Under the pieces are notes generated by a model that saw only the letters and a program-made list of their open reading frames with translations, did no database searches and was not told the origin of the DNA. A program made the translations under genes and the position numbers. A stretch of DNA of 64,000 nucleotides. It comes from [Actinomadura] parvosata subsp. kistnae. GTDB taxonomy: Bacteria > Actinomycetota > Actinomycetes > Streptosporangiales > Streptosporangiaceae. The stretch lies in assembly GCF_900323885.1 (NCBI RefSeq), contig NZ_OOHJ01000027.1, positions 1-64,000 on the forward strand. The letters are read 5' to 3'. Numbering within the stretch: the stretch's first letter is position 1; each line of letters opens with the position of its first letter. This document shows positions 1 through 8,022 of the stretch, in pieces.

Positions 1-1147
1 GCCGGCCCGGGGCCCAGGTCGTGCGTCCGGCCGAACTTGCCTCCGCTCTGCGGCCCGAGCTGTACGCCGACATGGGCTACCGGGCACGGCAGCGCGCGCG
101 AGCGGTGGGTGTGAAAGCGCGGGGCGCGTGGGCCGGGGTATGGGGCGCGGGGCCGCAGGGCACGGGCCGCGGGGCGCGCTGTGTACGGGCGGGGCGCGGT
201 GGCGCACGGCCACAGCATGCGGGGGCACAGGCGCGCTGCGTGCGGCCACAGGGGCGAGGCGCAGGCCGCGGGCGCGGAGCATGGGGCATGGGAGGCGCGG
301 CGCGTTGCGGGCGGGTACGGGAGTGCGGCGGTGCCTGGACACGGGGCTGTGGGCCTGCGGGCATGGCCCGGGGCGCGCTATGCGCCGGCGCGGCGCGTGG
401 CCGCGGGGCATTGGGGCGTGGGCGCGAGGTGCGGAGGCGCGAGGGCACAGGGAGCGGCCCCAGGGTGCGGGGTGCAGGGCGCGAAGGAACGGTGGCGCGT
501 GGGCAAGGGCCCGGGGCGCACGGCATGGGGCGCGGGCAGGGGCACGGTGGCGCGTGGGTGCGGGCCTGCCGCATGTGCACGGTGCGGGTGCACAGGGCGC
601 GGGGCGTGCGGGCATGGATTGCGCGGGCAGCGGCGCGGGGGCGCTGGGCGCAGGGGCGTGCTGCGGGTGGGTGACGCGTGCTGGGCTGGGGTGCGACAAC
701 GTGGGAGGCGAGGGTGTGCGGGCGAAGACGGTGGTGAGCCCTGTCGGCGCGAGGGGGTGGGCGGGCGAGGCTCGGCTGGGGTGCGACGACGTTGGAGGCG
801 AGGGTGTGCGGCCTGGGCGGCGAGGGTGTGCGGCATGCGAGGGTGCGCGGCGAAGGCGGCGGTGAGCCCTGCCGGTGTGCGAGGGCGTGGTCGCGTGGTG
901 GTGAGGATGGCGGGTGCTCGGGGCGAGGTCGCGTGGTGGTGAGGGTGGCGGGGTGCTTGGAGGCGTGGTCGTGCGGTGGCGGGGTGCGCGGGGTGTGGTT
1001 GTTCGGGGCGGTGGTGGTGGGGTGCCGGGGTGTGAAACGGGTGAGGGGGCGGGTGGTTGACGGGTGGGGTGGGGGCGGTAATGTGCCCCACCCCTAGCGA
1101 CGCCTTTCGGAGCTGCGGGTGGGGGTTCATCACCTCACCGGCTCTCT
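1..1147. other. G-rich low-complexity region, no supported gene
   Basis: No gene can be supported here although every frame is open for long stretches, because the sequence is almost free of A/T and stop codons are rare. The plus strand is strongly G-rich and is built of imperfect words such as GGGGCGCG and GGCATGG. The conceptual proteins are only Arg/Gly/Ala/Pro-rich. The first roughly 100 bases read more like coding DNA, with a plausible helical peptide containing RPAELASALRPELYADMGYR in the frame starting at base 3. They could be the 3' end of a gene cut by the window edge whose stop has been lost into the repeats. From about 1080 the composition becomes normal and leads to the ribosome site of the next gene. 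Confidence 0.6.
684..955 (+). repeat. degenerate direct repeats in the left intergenic region
   Basis: A 38-base unit beginning GGCTGGGGTGCGAC occurs at 684-721 and again at 774-811 with two visible mismatches. A second unit, GGCGAAG(A/G)CGG(T/C)GGTGAGCC, occurs at 721-747 and 849-875. A third, GTCGCGTGGTGGTGAGG, occurs near 889-906 and 927-944. The units are interleaved, suggesting successive segmental duplications of a non-coding sequence. Function unknown. Confidence 0.65.
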
Positions 1148-1159
1148 GGAGGCTCCAAG

Positions 1160-2410
1160 ATGTCCAGCCGTTCGCCGTTCAAGCGGCGCGATTTCCGGCT
1201 GCTCCTGTTCGGGCAGACCACCGCCCAGCTCGGTACGCAGGTCAGCGGCGTGGCGGTGCCGTTGCTGGCCGTTGTGACCCTTGATGCCTCGCCCCTGCAG
1301 CTCGGCCTGATCACGGCCTCCGGGACGGTCGCGTTCGCGGTGATCGGGTTGCCGGCCGGGGCGTGGGTCGATCGGTGGCGGCGGCGGCCCGTGCTCGTGG
1401 GGGCGGATCTGGCTCGGGCGGTGGTGCTGGCCACGGTTCCGCTCGCCGCCATGCTCGGGGTGCTGGGCATCTGGCAGCTCGTGGTCGTCTCGCTGCTGGC
1501 CGGGGTTGCCAGGGTGTTCTTCGATGTGGGGTACCAGAGTTATCTGCCGTCTGTGGTGGGGCGGGAGGGGCTGCTCGCGGGTAACTCGGCGATGGAGAGC
1601 ATCCGGGCGGGTGGGCAGGTGGCGGGGCCGGGGGTCGGTGGGTGGGCCGTGAGTGTGCTGGGTGCGGCGAACGTGGTGCTGGTTCAGGCGGTCACGTTCG
1701 CTGTGTCGGCTGTCTCGTTGCTGGCCATCAAGGCCCCTGAACCCGCGCCGGTCCCCGCCGCATCGGGGTCCGCGGGGCTGGGTGCTGAGATCAAGGAAGG
1801 GCTGGTGGTCGTTCTCAGGACGCCGGTTCTGCGGGCGACCGCGATCACCAGTGCCGCCGGGAACTTCGCCTTCGCCATCGCGTCGGCGGTGAGCTTCGTG
1901 TTCATGGTTCGCACGCTCGGCCTGTCGCCCACCGGCATCGGGCTCGTGCTCGCCGCCGGCTCCGTCGCCGCCCTGGCGGGGGCGGCTCTCACGCCGGTGC
2001 TCGCGCGCTGTGCGGGGTCGGCGAGGGTGATCTGGCTGGCCCTGGCCGTGACGGGGCCCGTCGCGATGCTCAGCCCCCTGGCGGGGCGGGGCTGGGGGGT
2101 GGGGCTGCTCGTGGTGGGGACGGCGGCGGGGGAGCTGGGGCAGATCGTGTACGCGGTCACGAACGTCAGCCTGCGCCAGCGGCTGTGCCCGGAGCGGATG
2201 CTCGGCCGGGTCAACGCCACCATGCGGTTCCTCATGATGGGGCTGTTCCCCCTGGGCGCCCTGCTGGGCGGGGTGCTGGGGGAGGTGGCGGGGGCGCGGC
2301 AGACCCTGTGGGTGGCGGCGGTCGTCGTCCTGCTGTCGCCGCTGCCGGTGTACGCGGCTCTGCGAGGCGTGCGGGACGTCGAGGACCTGGACGCGGCTCT
2401 GCGGGAGTGA
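1160..2410 (+). CDS. MFS transporter (MFS_3 / EntS-like)
   Basis: A 416-residue integral membrane protein with about 12 hydrophobic segments and the MFS loop motif GAWVDRWRRRPVL after helix 2 (residues about 68-80). The FGQTTAQLGTQV start of helix 1 is typical of the MFS_3 branch of presumed drug or siderophore exporters. Substrate cannot be read from sequence. The ATG at 1160 is preceded by GGAGG (1148-1152). The last residues, VRDVEDLDAALRE, lie in the first of three 39-base tandem repeats that continue past the stop. The second copy lacks one G, which creates the TGA. Adding the base would extend the protein to 2535. It converges on ileS with a strong hairpin between. Confidence 0.88.
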   Translation: MSSRSPFKRRDFRLLLFGQTTAQLGTQVSGVAVPLLAVVTLDASPLQLGLITASGTVAFAVIGLPAGAWVDRWRRRPVLVGADLARAVVLATVPLAAMLGVLGIWQLVVVSLLAGVARVFFDVGYQSYLPSVVGREGLLAGNSAMESIRAGGQVAGPGVGGWAVSVLGAANVVLVQAVTFAVSAVSLLAIKAPEPAPVPAASGSAGLGAEIKEGLVVVLRTPVLRATAITSAAGNFAFAIASAVSFVFMVRTLGLSPTGIGLVLAAGSVAALAGAALTPVLARCAGSARVIWLALAVTGPVAMLSPLAGRGWGVGLLVVGTAAGELGQIVYAVTNVSLRQRLCPERMLGRVNATMRFLMMGLFPLGALLGGVLGEVAGARQTLWVAAVVVLLSPLPVYAALRGVRDVEDLDAALRE

Positions 2411-2475
2411 AGGACGTCGAGGATCTGGACGGGGCCCTGCGCGGTGTGCGGGACGTCGACGACCTGGGCGGGGAG
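2360..2475 (+). repeat. 39-bp tandem repeat across the MFS stop codon
   Basis: Three units lie at 2360-2398 (39 nt), 2399-2436 (38 nt) and 2437-2475 (39 nt), sharing the core GACGTCGAGGACCTGGACG. In frame each encodes about LRGVRDVEDLDGA. The middle unit is one G short in the run 2403-2405, which shifts the frame and produces the TGA at 2408-2410. Confidence 0.85.
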
Positions 2476-2501
2476 GGGGTGCCGGAGGGCGCCCCCTCCC
2501 C
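2470..2501. terminator. bidirectional hairpin between MFS gene and ileS
   Basis: GGGGAGGGGG (2470-2479) and CCCCCTCCCC (2492-2501) form a perfect 10-bp stem with a 12-nt loop between two convergent genes. There is no U-tract, as is common in high-GC actinomycetes. Confidence 0.6.
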
Positions 2502-2509
2502 GGGGTCGG

Positions 2510-5500
2510 TCAGGCGCGGCGGAGCTGGAAGGTGAGGCCGAGGTCGGCGTCCGTGTGGGACGGGAGGTCCGCGGCGGTGCCCTCTTGGATGGTGGTCGCC
2601 AGGACTTCCTCGCCCACCACGTGACCCTGCGTGCGCAGCGCGGCGGCGAGGTCGTCGGAGGTGGCGCTCCACCACAGGTCGATCCGGTCGGTGATGGACA
2701 GGCCGGTCGACTTGCGGGCCTCCTGGACGAGGCGGATGACCTCGCGCAGCAGGCCGGCGCGGCGCAGCTCGTCGGTCAGCTCCAGGTCGAGCGCGATCGT
2801 CTCGCCCGTGCCGGTGCCGATGGCGCCGGTCTCGACGGCCCAGCCGGAGCGGGGCTGCTCGTTGACGATCACCTCGTCGGGGCCGAGCATGACCTCGCCG
2901 AGCTCGTCGGCCTCCACCATGACGGTGGCGCCCGAGCGCAGGGCACGGGCGACGCGGGCGGCGTCGGCGGCGGTGACGGCGGCGGCCACGAGCTTGGTCT
3001 GGGAGCCGAAGCGCTTGCCCAGGGCGCGGAAGTTCGGCTTGATCGTGTAGGACACGAGGTCGGCGCTGAAGCCGGACATGTCCTCCAGTGCCTGGACGTT
3101 CAGCTCGTCGGCGACGAGGCCGCGCAGCTCGTCGGGCAGCGACGGCCAGCCGTGCGCGCCGACCAGGGCCCGGCGCAGCGGCTGGCGGGTCTTGACGCCC
3201 GAGGAGGCGCGGGCCGAGCGGCCCAGCTCCACCAGGCGCCGCACGAGGGCCATCTGGTCCGACAGCGCCGGGTCGAGCAGGTCCTCGCGCACCTCGGGCC
3301 ACGTGGCGAGGTGGACCGAGGAGGGCGCGCCGGCCGGGCGCAGGACGTCCCACAGGTAGTCGGTGACGAACGGCGTGATCGGCGCCATCAGCCGCAGCAC
3401 CGTCTCCAGGCACTCGTACAGGGTCGCGAACGCGTCCTGGGAGCCCTGCCAGAAGCGGCGGCGCGAGCGGCGGACGTACCAGTTGGACAGGTCGTCGAGG
3501 AAGTCGGCCAGGCGGCGGCCGGCCCGCTGGGTGTCGTACTCGTCGAGTGCCGAGGTGACCTCGGCCACCGTGCGGTGCAGCTCGGCCAGCGCCCAGCGGT
3601 CGAGCAGCGGGCGCTGCGCCGCCGGCGCGGCCTCGGCGAGCTTGTCGGGGGACCAGGACTCGGCGTTGGCGTAGAGGGTGAAGAACGACGAGGTGTTCCA
3701 CAGGGTCAGCAGGACCTTGCGGACGATCTCCTCCAGCGTGGTGTGGCCCACCCGGCGGGCCGCCCACGGCGAGCCGGAGCAGGCCATGAACCAGCGCAGC
3801 GCGTCGGCCCCGTGCTGGTCCATCAGCGGGATCGGCTCGAGGATGTTGCCCAGGTGCTTGCTCATCTTGCGGCCGTCCTCGGCCAGGATGAGGCCGAGGC
3901 AGAGCACGTTCCGGAAGGACGACTGGCCGAAGACGAGCGTGCCGACGGCCATCATCGAGTAGAACCAGCCGCGCGTCTGGTCGGTGGCCTCGCAGATGAA
4001 GTCGGCCGGGTAGACGTCCGGCTTGCCGCGCTCGCCCCACTGGGCGAACGGCATGGAGCCGGAGTCGTACCAGGCGTCGATGACGTCGGGCACGCGCGTG
4101 GCCAGGGCGCCGCACGACGGGCAGTCGAAGGTGACGTCGTCGACGTACGGGCGGTGCGGGTCGAGGGCCGAGACGTCGCGGCCGGCCAGCGTGCCCAGCT
4201 CCTCCAGCGACCCGACGCACGTCACGTGCGACTCGTCCTCGGAGCACACCCACAGCGGCAGCGGCGTGCCCCAGTAGCGCGAGCGCGACAGCGACCAGTC
4301 GACGTTGCCGCGCAGCCACTCGCCGAACCGGCCCCACTTGATCGTTTCGGGGAACCAGTTGGTGTCGGCGTTCTCGGACAGCATCTGGTCCTTGATCGCG
4401 GTGGTGCGGATGTACCAGGAGGGCAGCGCGTAGTAGAGCAGCGCCGTGTGGCAGCGCCAGCAGTGCGGGTAGCTGTGCTCGAAGTGGCCGCCGCGGTAGA
4501 GCAGGCCGCGCGCCCGCAGGTCTTCGGTCAGCTCCTCGTCGGCGTCCTTGAAGAACTTGCCGCCGACCATGGGCACGTCGTCGAGGAAGCGGCCGTCGGG
4601 GCCGATCGGGTTGACGACCGGCATCTCGTACTTCCTGATCACGGCCATGTCGTCGGCGCCGAAGGCGGGCGCCTGGTGGACCAGGCCGGTGCCGTCCTCG
4701 ACGGTCACGTAGTCGCCGAGCACGACGTAGTGGGCGCCGGGGATGTCGACCAGGTCGAACGGGCGCGTGTAGGTGGTGTGCTCCAGCTCGCGGCCGGTGA
4801 AGCGGGCCACCTCGGTGGCGCCCTCGCCGAGCACCGACAGCAGCGGCTCGGCCACGACGAGGACCTCGCCGTCGGCGGTGCGGGCCGCGACGTAGGTGAC
4901 GTCGGGGTGCACGGCCACGGCGGTGTTGGAGACGAGCGTCCACGGCGTGGTCGTCCAGATGAGCAGCGCGGCGCCGAGCTCGGCCAGCGGGCCGGAGGTG
5001 GCGGGCATGCGGACGTAGACCGACGGGCTGGAGACGGTCTCGTAGGCGCCGGGCTGGCCCAGCTCGTGGTCGGACAGGCCGGTGCCGCAGCGCGGGCAGT
5101 AGGGCGTGATGCGGAAGTCGCGGAACAGCAGCCCCTTGTCGAAGACGACCTTCAGCGACCACCACACGGACTCGACGTAGGACGGGTCCATCGTGCGGTA
5201 CGCCTGGGACAGGTCGATCCAGTAGCCCATCCGCTCGGTCATCTGCTCGAACGCGTCGACGTGCCGCAGCACCGACTCGCGGCACTTGGCGTTGAACTCG
5301 GCGATGCCGTACGTCTCGATGTCGCGCTTGCCCGACAGGCCCAGCTCCCGCTCGACGCCCACCTCGACGGGCAGGCCGTGGCAGTCCCAGCCCGCCTTGC
5401 GGGGCACGCTGAAGCCGCGCATCGACTTGTAGCGGGGGAACAGGTCCTTGAAGACGCGGGCCTCGACGTGGTGCACGCCGGGCAGGCCGTTGGCGGTGGG

Positions 5501-5653
5501 CGGGCCCTCGTAGAAGACCCAGGCGGGGTTGCCCGCGTTCTGCTCGACGGAACGCTCGAAGATCTTCCCGTCCCGCCAGCGGTCGAGGACCTCGCGCTCG
5601 AGCGCGGGCAGGTCGACCTGCGCGGGAAGAGAGCGGAATGATGGGGAAGACAT
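2510..5653 (-). CDS. ileS: isoleucyl-tRNA synthetase (IleRS2 type, GVHH motif)
   Basis: Cytoplasmic class I synthetase that charges tRNA-Ile, about 1047 residues. The second signature motif is KMSKH in GRKMSKHLGNI. The first, normally HxGH, is read here as GVHH in NGLPGVHHVEAR, so the first His and the Gly are exchanged. This GxHH form is known in a subset of type 2 IleRS linked to very high mupirocin resistance. The editing (CP1) domain and a type 2 C-terminus follow. I chose ATG 5653 because GGAGGT lies 10 nt upstream. A GTG at 5671 would add six residues but sits directly on that ribosome site. An upstream T-box supports regulation by uncharged tRNA-Ile. It is convergent with the MFS gene. 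Confidence 0.95.
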   Translation of the reverse strand: MSSPSFRSLPAQVDLPALEREVLDRWRDGKIFERSVEQNAGNPAWVFYEGPPTANGLPGVHHVEARVFKDLFPRYKSMRGFSVPRKAGWDCHGLPVEVGVERELGLSGKRDIETYGIAEFNAKCRESVLRHVDAFEQMTERMGYWIDLSQAYRTMDPSYVESVWWSLKVVFDKGLLFRDFRITPYCPRCGTGLSDHELGQPGAYETVSSPSVYVRMPATSGPLAELGAALLIWTTTPWTLVSNTAVAVHPDVTYVAARTADGEVLVVAEPLLSVLGEGATEVARFTGRELEHTTYTRPFDLVDIPGAHYVVLGDYVTVEDGTGLVHQAPAFGADDMAVIRKYEMPVVNPIGPDGRFLDDVPMVGGKFFKDADEELTEDLRARGLLYRGGHFEHSYPHCWRCHTALLYYALPSWYIRTTAIKDQMLSENADTNWFPETIKWGRFGEWLRGNVDWSLSRSRYWGTPLPLWVCSEDESHVTCVGSLEELGTLAGRDVSALDPHRPYVDDVTFDCPSCGALATRVPDVIDAWYDSGSMPFAQWGERGKPDVYPADFICEATDQTRGWFYSMMAVGTLVFGQSSFRNVLCLGLILAEDGRKMSKHLGNILEPIPLMDQHGADALRWFMACSGSPWAARRVGHTTLEEIVRKVLLTLWNTSSFFTLYANAESWSPDKLAEAAPAAQRPLLDRWALAELHRTVAEVTSALDEYDTQRAGRRLADFLDDLSNWYVRRSRRRFWQGSQDAFATLYECLETVLRLMAPITPFVTDYLWDVLRPAGAPSSVHLATWPEVREDLLDPALSDQMALVRRLVELGRSARASSGVKTRQPLRRALVGAHGWPSLPDELRGLVADELNVQALEDMSGFSADLVSYTIKPNFRALGKRFGSQTKLVAAAVTAADAARVARALRSGATVMVEADELGEVMLGPDEVIVNEQPRSGWAVETGAIGTGTGETIALDLELTDELRRAGLLREVIRLVQEARKSTGLSITDRIDLWWSATSDDLAAALRTQGHVVGEEVLATTIQEGTAADLPSHTDADLGLTFQLRRA

Positions 5654-5694
5654 CTCGGGCGCGACCTCCACGCTTGATCAAACGACTGGGCTTG

Positions 5695-5870
5695 ACGCGT
5701 GAAGGGACGAAGCCTGGCGGCTCCGCGGTACCACCCTTCTTGACCCCGCGCGGGGCGGGGCCCTCTTCATTTGGGCTGCTGCCGGGTCTAATGAGCTCTC
5801 GGGAGAGCCGTTCTTCCGGCGGCTCCGGGGTGATATCCCTCACAGTGGGGCCCCATCAACGCCTTGCAGT
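5695..5870 (-). promoter_or_regulatory. T-box riboswitch of ileS
   Basis: On the minus strand the leader contains the T-box consensus AGGGTGGTACCGCGG (5723-5737 complement), followed by the conserved CTTCGTCCC (complement of 5704-5712) typical of the antiterminator or antisequestrator end. Upstream, the stem I region has GGGATATCACC, whose ATC (5832-5834 complement) fits an Ile specifier codon. No terminator with a U-tract precedes the ATG, so control is probably translational, by masking the GGAGGT site, as inferred for other actinobacterial ileS T-boxes. Boundaries are approximate. Confidence 0.92.
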
Positions 5871-6054
5871 CTCAAACCATAACGCAGAGTGGAGGCGAAG
5901 GCTTCCTTGTTTTCCTGGTGGCGCCCCGTCCCCCGATCAGCGGCCGGTACGCAAGTCGTCAACGGCGCAAAGATGTGGGAATGGACGCCGCTGGGGAGGA
6001 GTTGAATGCGCGAGGCGGGATAGTACGGGGGAGGTAAACCGTCCGGCGGGTCGT

Positions 6055-6083
6055 TTGCCGTTCCGTTATCTGGATCCTAAGCT
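6055..6083 (+). promoter_or_regulatory. candidate promoter of the dksA-like operon
   Basis: TTGCCG (6055-6060) and TAAGCT (6078-6083) are separated by 17 bp, a good match to a vegetative actinobacterial promoter. It would start transcription about 35 nt before the ATG at 6125. The rest of 5871-6054 shows nothing else I can name. Confidence 0.5.
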
Positions 6084-6124
6084 GCCCGCACCATTTACGG
6101 CCTTGATCAGCAATGGAGGCAGCC

Positions 6125-6514
6125 ATGGCGGCAGTCACGCAGACCGCGACACCCTCGATGTGGTCGGAAGAGGAGCTGGCCGAGGTACGCGGCAGGCTCC
6201 AGACGGAGATCGACGAGCTCGAGGCGGACATCCTCCGCCACGAGTCGGAGATAGCCTCTGGGGACGTGACCCAGGGCGCGGGCGACGACCAGGCCGACGC
6301 CGGCGCCAAGACGTACGAGCGCGAACGCGAGATCGCCCTTACCCTGAATGCGCGCGATCTGGTCGCGCAGAACGAACGTGCGATCGCCAGGATCGACGCA
6401 GGGACCTATGGAGTGTGCGAATCGTGCCACAAGCCGATCGGCAAGGAACGCCTCCAGGCGTTCCCGAGGGCGACGCTGTGCGTGACCTGCAAGCAGAAGG
6501 AGGAGCGCCGGTAA
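6125..6514 (+). CDS. TraR/DksA-family zinc-finger protein
   Basis: A 129-residue protein with an N-terminal coiled coil rich in Glu/Leu (residues about 15-50) and a C4 zinc finger near the end, CESC followed by CVTC 17 residues later. DksA-type proteins insert the coiled coil into the RNA polymerase secondary channel and modulate initiation. In actinomycetes this homologue lies next to ileS and lspA, as here. ATG 6125 is preferred over ATG 6113 because GGAGG (6115-6119) is correctly spaced for it. It ends GTAA, which overlaps the expected start of lspA. Confidence 0.9.
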   Translation: MAAVTQTATPSMWSEEELAEVRGRLQTEIDELEADILRHESEIASGDVTQGAGDDQADAGAKTYEREREIALTLNARDLVAQNERAIARIDAGTYGVCESCHKPIGKERLQAFPRATLCVTCKQKEERR

Positions 6515-7092
6515 CGGGCTCCCCCTCCACGGGCACGGGAGGCGCGGCGGGCAGGCCCCGCCGGCGCCTCTTCGCCGTTCTCGTGGCGCTGGCGGCCGTG
6601 ATCTACGCGGCCGACCTGGCCACCAAGACGGTGGTGCTGCGGTCGCTGGAGGGTGAGCCGCCGCTGGTCGTCATCCCGGGCGTGCTGCAGTTCAGGGTGA
6701 TCTTCAACTCGGGTGCCGCGTTCAGCATCGGCACCGGGATGACGTTCATCTTCACCTTCATCGCGGCCGGTGTCGTCGTGGCGATCGTGCGCACGGCGCG
6801 CAAGCTCGGCAGCCGGTCCTGGGCGGTCACGCTCGGCCTGCTGCTGGGCGGCGCGACGGGCAACCTCACCGACCGGCTGCTGCGCTACCCGTCGGGGTTC
6901 GGGCGCTCCACGCAGCTCCAGGGGCACGTGGTCGACTTCATCGAGGTGCTGCCGGGCAACTTCCCGGTCATCGACTACTTCCCGGTCTTCAACATCGCCG
7001 ACTCGGCGATCGTCTGCGGCGGCATCCTGGCGGTGATCCTGGCCTGGCGCAACGTGCAGATCGACGGGTCGAAGGAGGTGGGCGGCAAATGA
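6478..7092 (+). CDS. lspA: prolipoprotein signal peptidase II
   Basis: Membrane aspartyl protease that cleaves signal peptides of diacylated prolipoproteins. Four hydrophobic segments are visible. Both conserved catalytic-Asp blocks are present: GNLTDRL and FNIADS. The start is uncertain. GTG 6478 is the only canonical in-frame start that keeps helix 1, but it overlaps the previous gene by 37 nt. A strong ribosome site, AGAAGGAGGAG (6495-6505), instead points at GTA 6511, where a G-to-A change seems to have turned a coupled GTGA into GTAA. Later GTGs (6583, 6598) would cut into helix 1. It overlaps the next gene by ATGA. It works with Lgt, found at the other end of the window. Confidence 0.9.
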   Translation: MRDLQAEGGAPVTGSPSTGTGGAAGRPRRRLFAVLVALAAVIYAADLATKTVVLRSLEGEPPLVVIPGVLQFRVIFNSGAAFSIGTGMTFIFTFIAAGVVVAIVRTARKLGSRSWAVTLGLLLGGATGNLTDRLLRYPSGFGRSTQLQGHVVDFIEVLPGNFPVIDYFPVFNIADSAIVCGGILAVILAWRNVQIDGSKEVGGK

Positions 7093-8018
7093 GTGAGCAG
7101 CGCAGCCTGCCGGTGCCCGACGGGCTGGAGGGCGAGCGGCTCGACGCCGCCCTCTCGCGGCTGTTCGGCTTCTCCCGCACCCGCGCGGCCGAGCTGATCA
7201 CGGCCGGCGAGGTGCTCGTGGACGGCCGCCAGCCGGCCAAGTCGGACCGGGTGCACGCGGGCGCGTGGCTCGACGTCACGCTGCCGCCGCCGGTCAGCAC
7301 GCCCATGCCGGTGGCCGAGCCGGTGCCGGGCATGTCCATCGTGTACGAGGACGACGACATCATCGTGGTCAACAAGCCCATCGGCGTGGCCGCCCACCCC
7401 ACCGTCGGCTGGACCGGCCCCACGGTGATCGGCGGGCTGCTCGGCGCCGGGCACACGATCGCCACCAGCGGCGCCGCCGAGCGCCAGGGCATCGTGCACC
7501 GGCTCGACGCCAACACCACGGGCGCCATGGTGGTGGCGAAGAGCGAGCACGCCTACTCCCACCTCAAGCGGGCCTTCAAGGAGCGCACGGTCGACAAGCG
7601 CTACCACGCGCTGGTGCAGGGCCATCCCGACCCGTTCAGGGGCACGGTCGACGCGCCCATCGACCGGCACCCGTCGGGCGACGGCCGCTTCGCGGTGGTG
7701 GCCGGGGGCAAGCCGTCCGTCACGCACTACGACACGGTGGAGGCGTTCAGGGCGGCGTCGCTGCTGGACATCAAGCTGGAGACGGGGCGCACACACCAGA
7801 TCCGGGTGCACATGTCGGCGCTGCGCCACCCGTGCGTCGGCGACCTGCTGTACGGCGCCGACCCGACGCTGGCGGCCCGGCTCGGCGTCACGCGGCAGTG
7901 GCTGCACGCGGTCGCGCTCGGCTTCGAGCACCCCTCGACGGGGGAGTGGATGTCGTTCAGCACCGACTACCCGCAGGACCTGCAGAAGGCGCTCGACATC
8001 GTGCGCGAGGAGTCCTAG
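7089..8018 (+). CDS. RluA-family 23S rRNA pseudouridine synthase (RluD-like)
   Basis: A 309-residue enzyme that isomerises uridine to pseudouridine in rRNA. An S4 RNA-binding domain (residues about 14-60, RLDAALSRLFGFSRTRAAEL) precedes the synthase domain. The catalytic Asp is in HRLDANTTG, and the GRTHQIRVHM block is intact. The ATG overlaps the lspA stop as ATGA, so it is translationally coupled in the dksA-lspA operon. It ends five bases before a convergent kinase gene. The exact target uridine cannot be read from sequence. Confidence 0.92.
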   Translation: MSEQRSLPVPDGLEGERLDAALSRLFGFSRTRAAELITAGEVLVDGRQPAKSDRVHAGAWLDVTLPPPVSTPMPVAEPVPGMSIVYEDDDIIVVNKPIGVAAHPTVGWTGPTVIGGLLGAGHTIATSGAAERQGIVHRLDANTTGAMVVAKSEHAYSHLKRAFKERTVDKRYHALVQGHPDPFRGTVDAPIDRHPSGDGRFAVVAGGKPSVTHYDTVEAFRAASLLDIKLETGRTHQIRVHMSALRHPCVGDLLYGADPTLAARLGVTRQWLHAVALGFEHPSTGEWMSFSTDYPQDLQKALDIVREES

Positions 8019-8022
8019 CCGC

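Noticed and set aside
21..1284. Several long overlapping open frames on both strands
   Set aside because: They are Arg/Gly/Ala or Pro/His-rich, overlap each other in all frames and reflect only the lack of A/T for stop codons.
2232..5843. Frames longer than 1000 codons on both strands over ileS
   Set aside because: Shadows of ileS; only the 2510-5653 minus frame carries recognisable synthetase motifs and normal composition.
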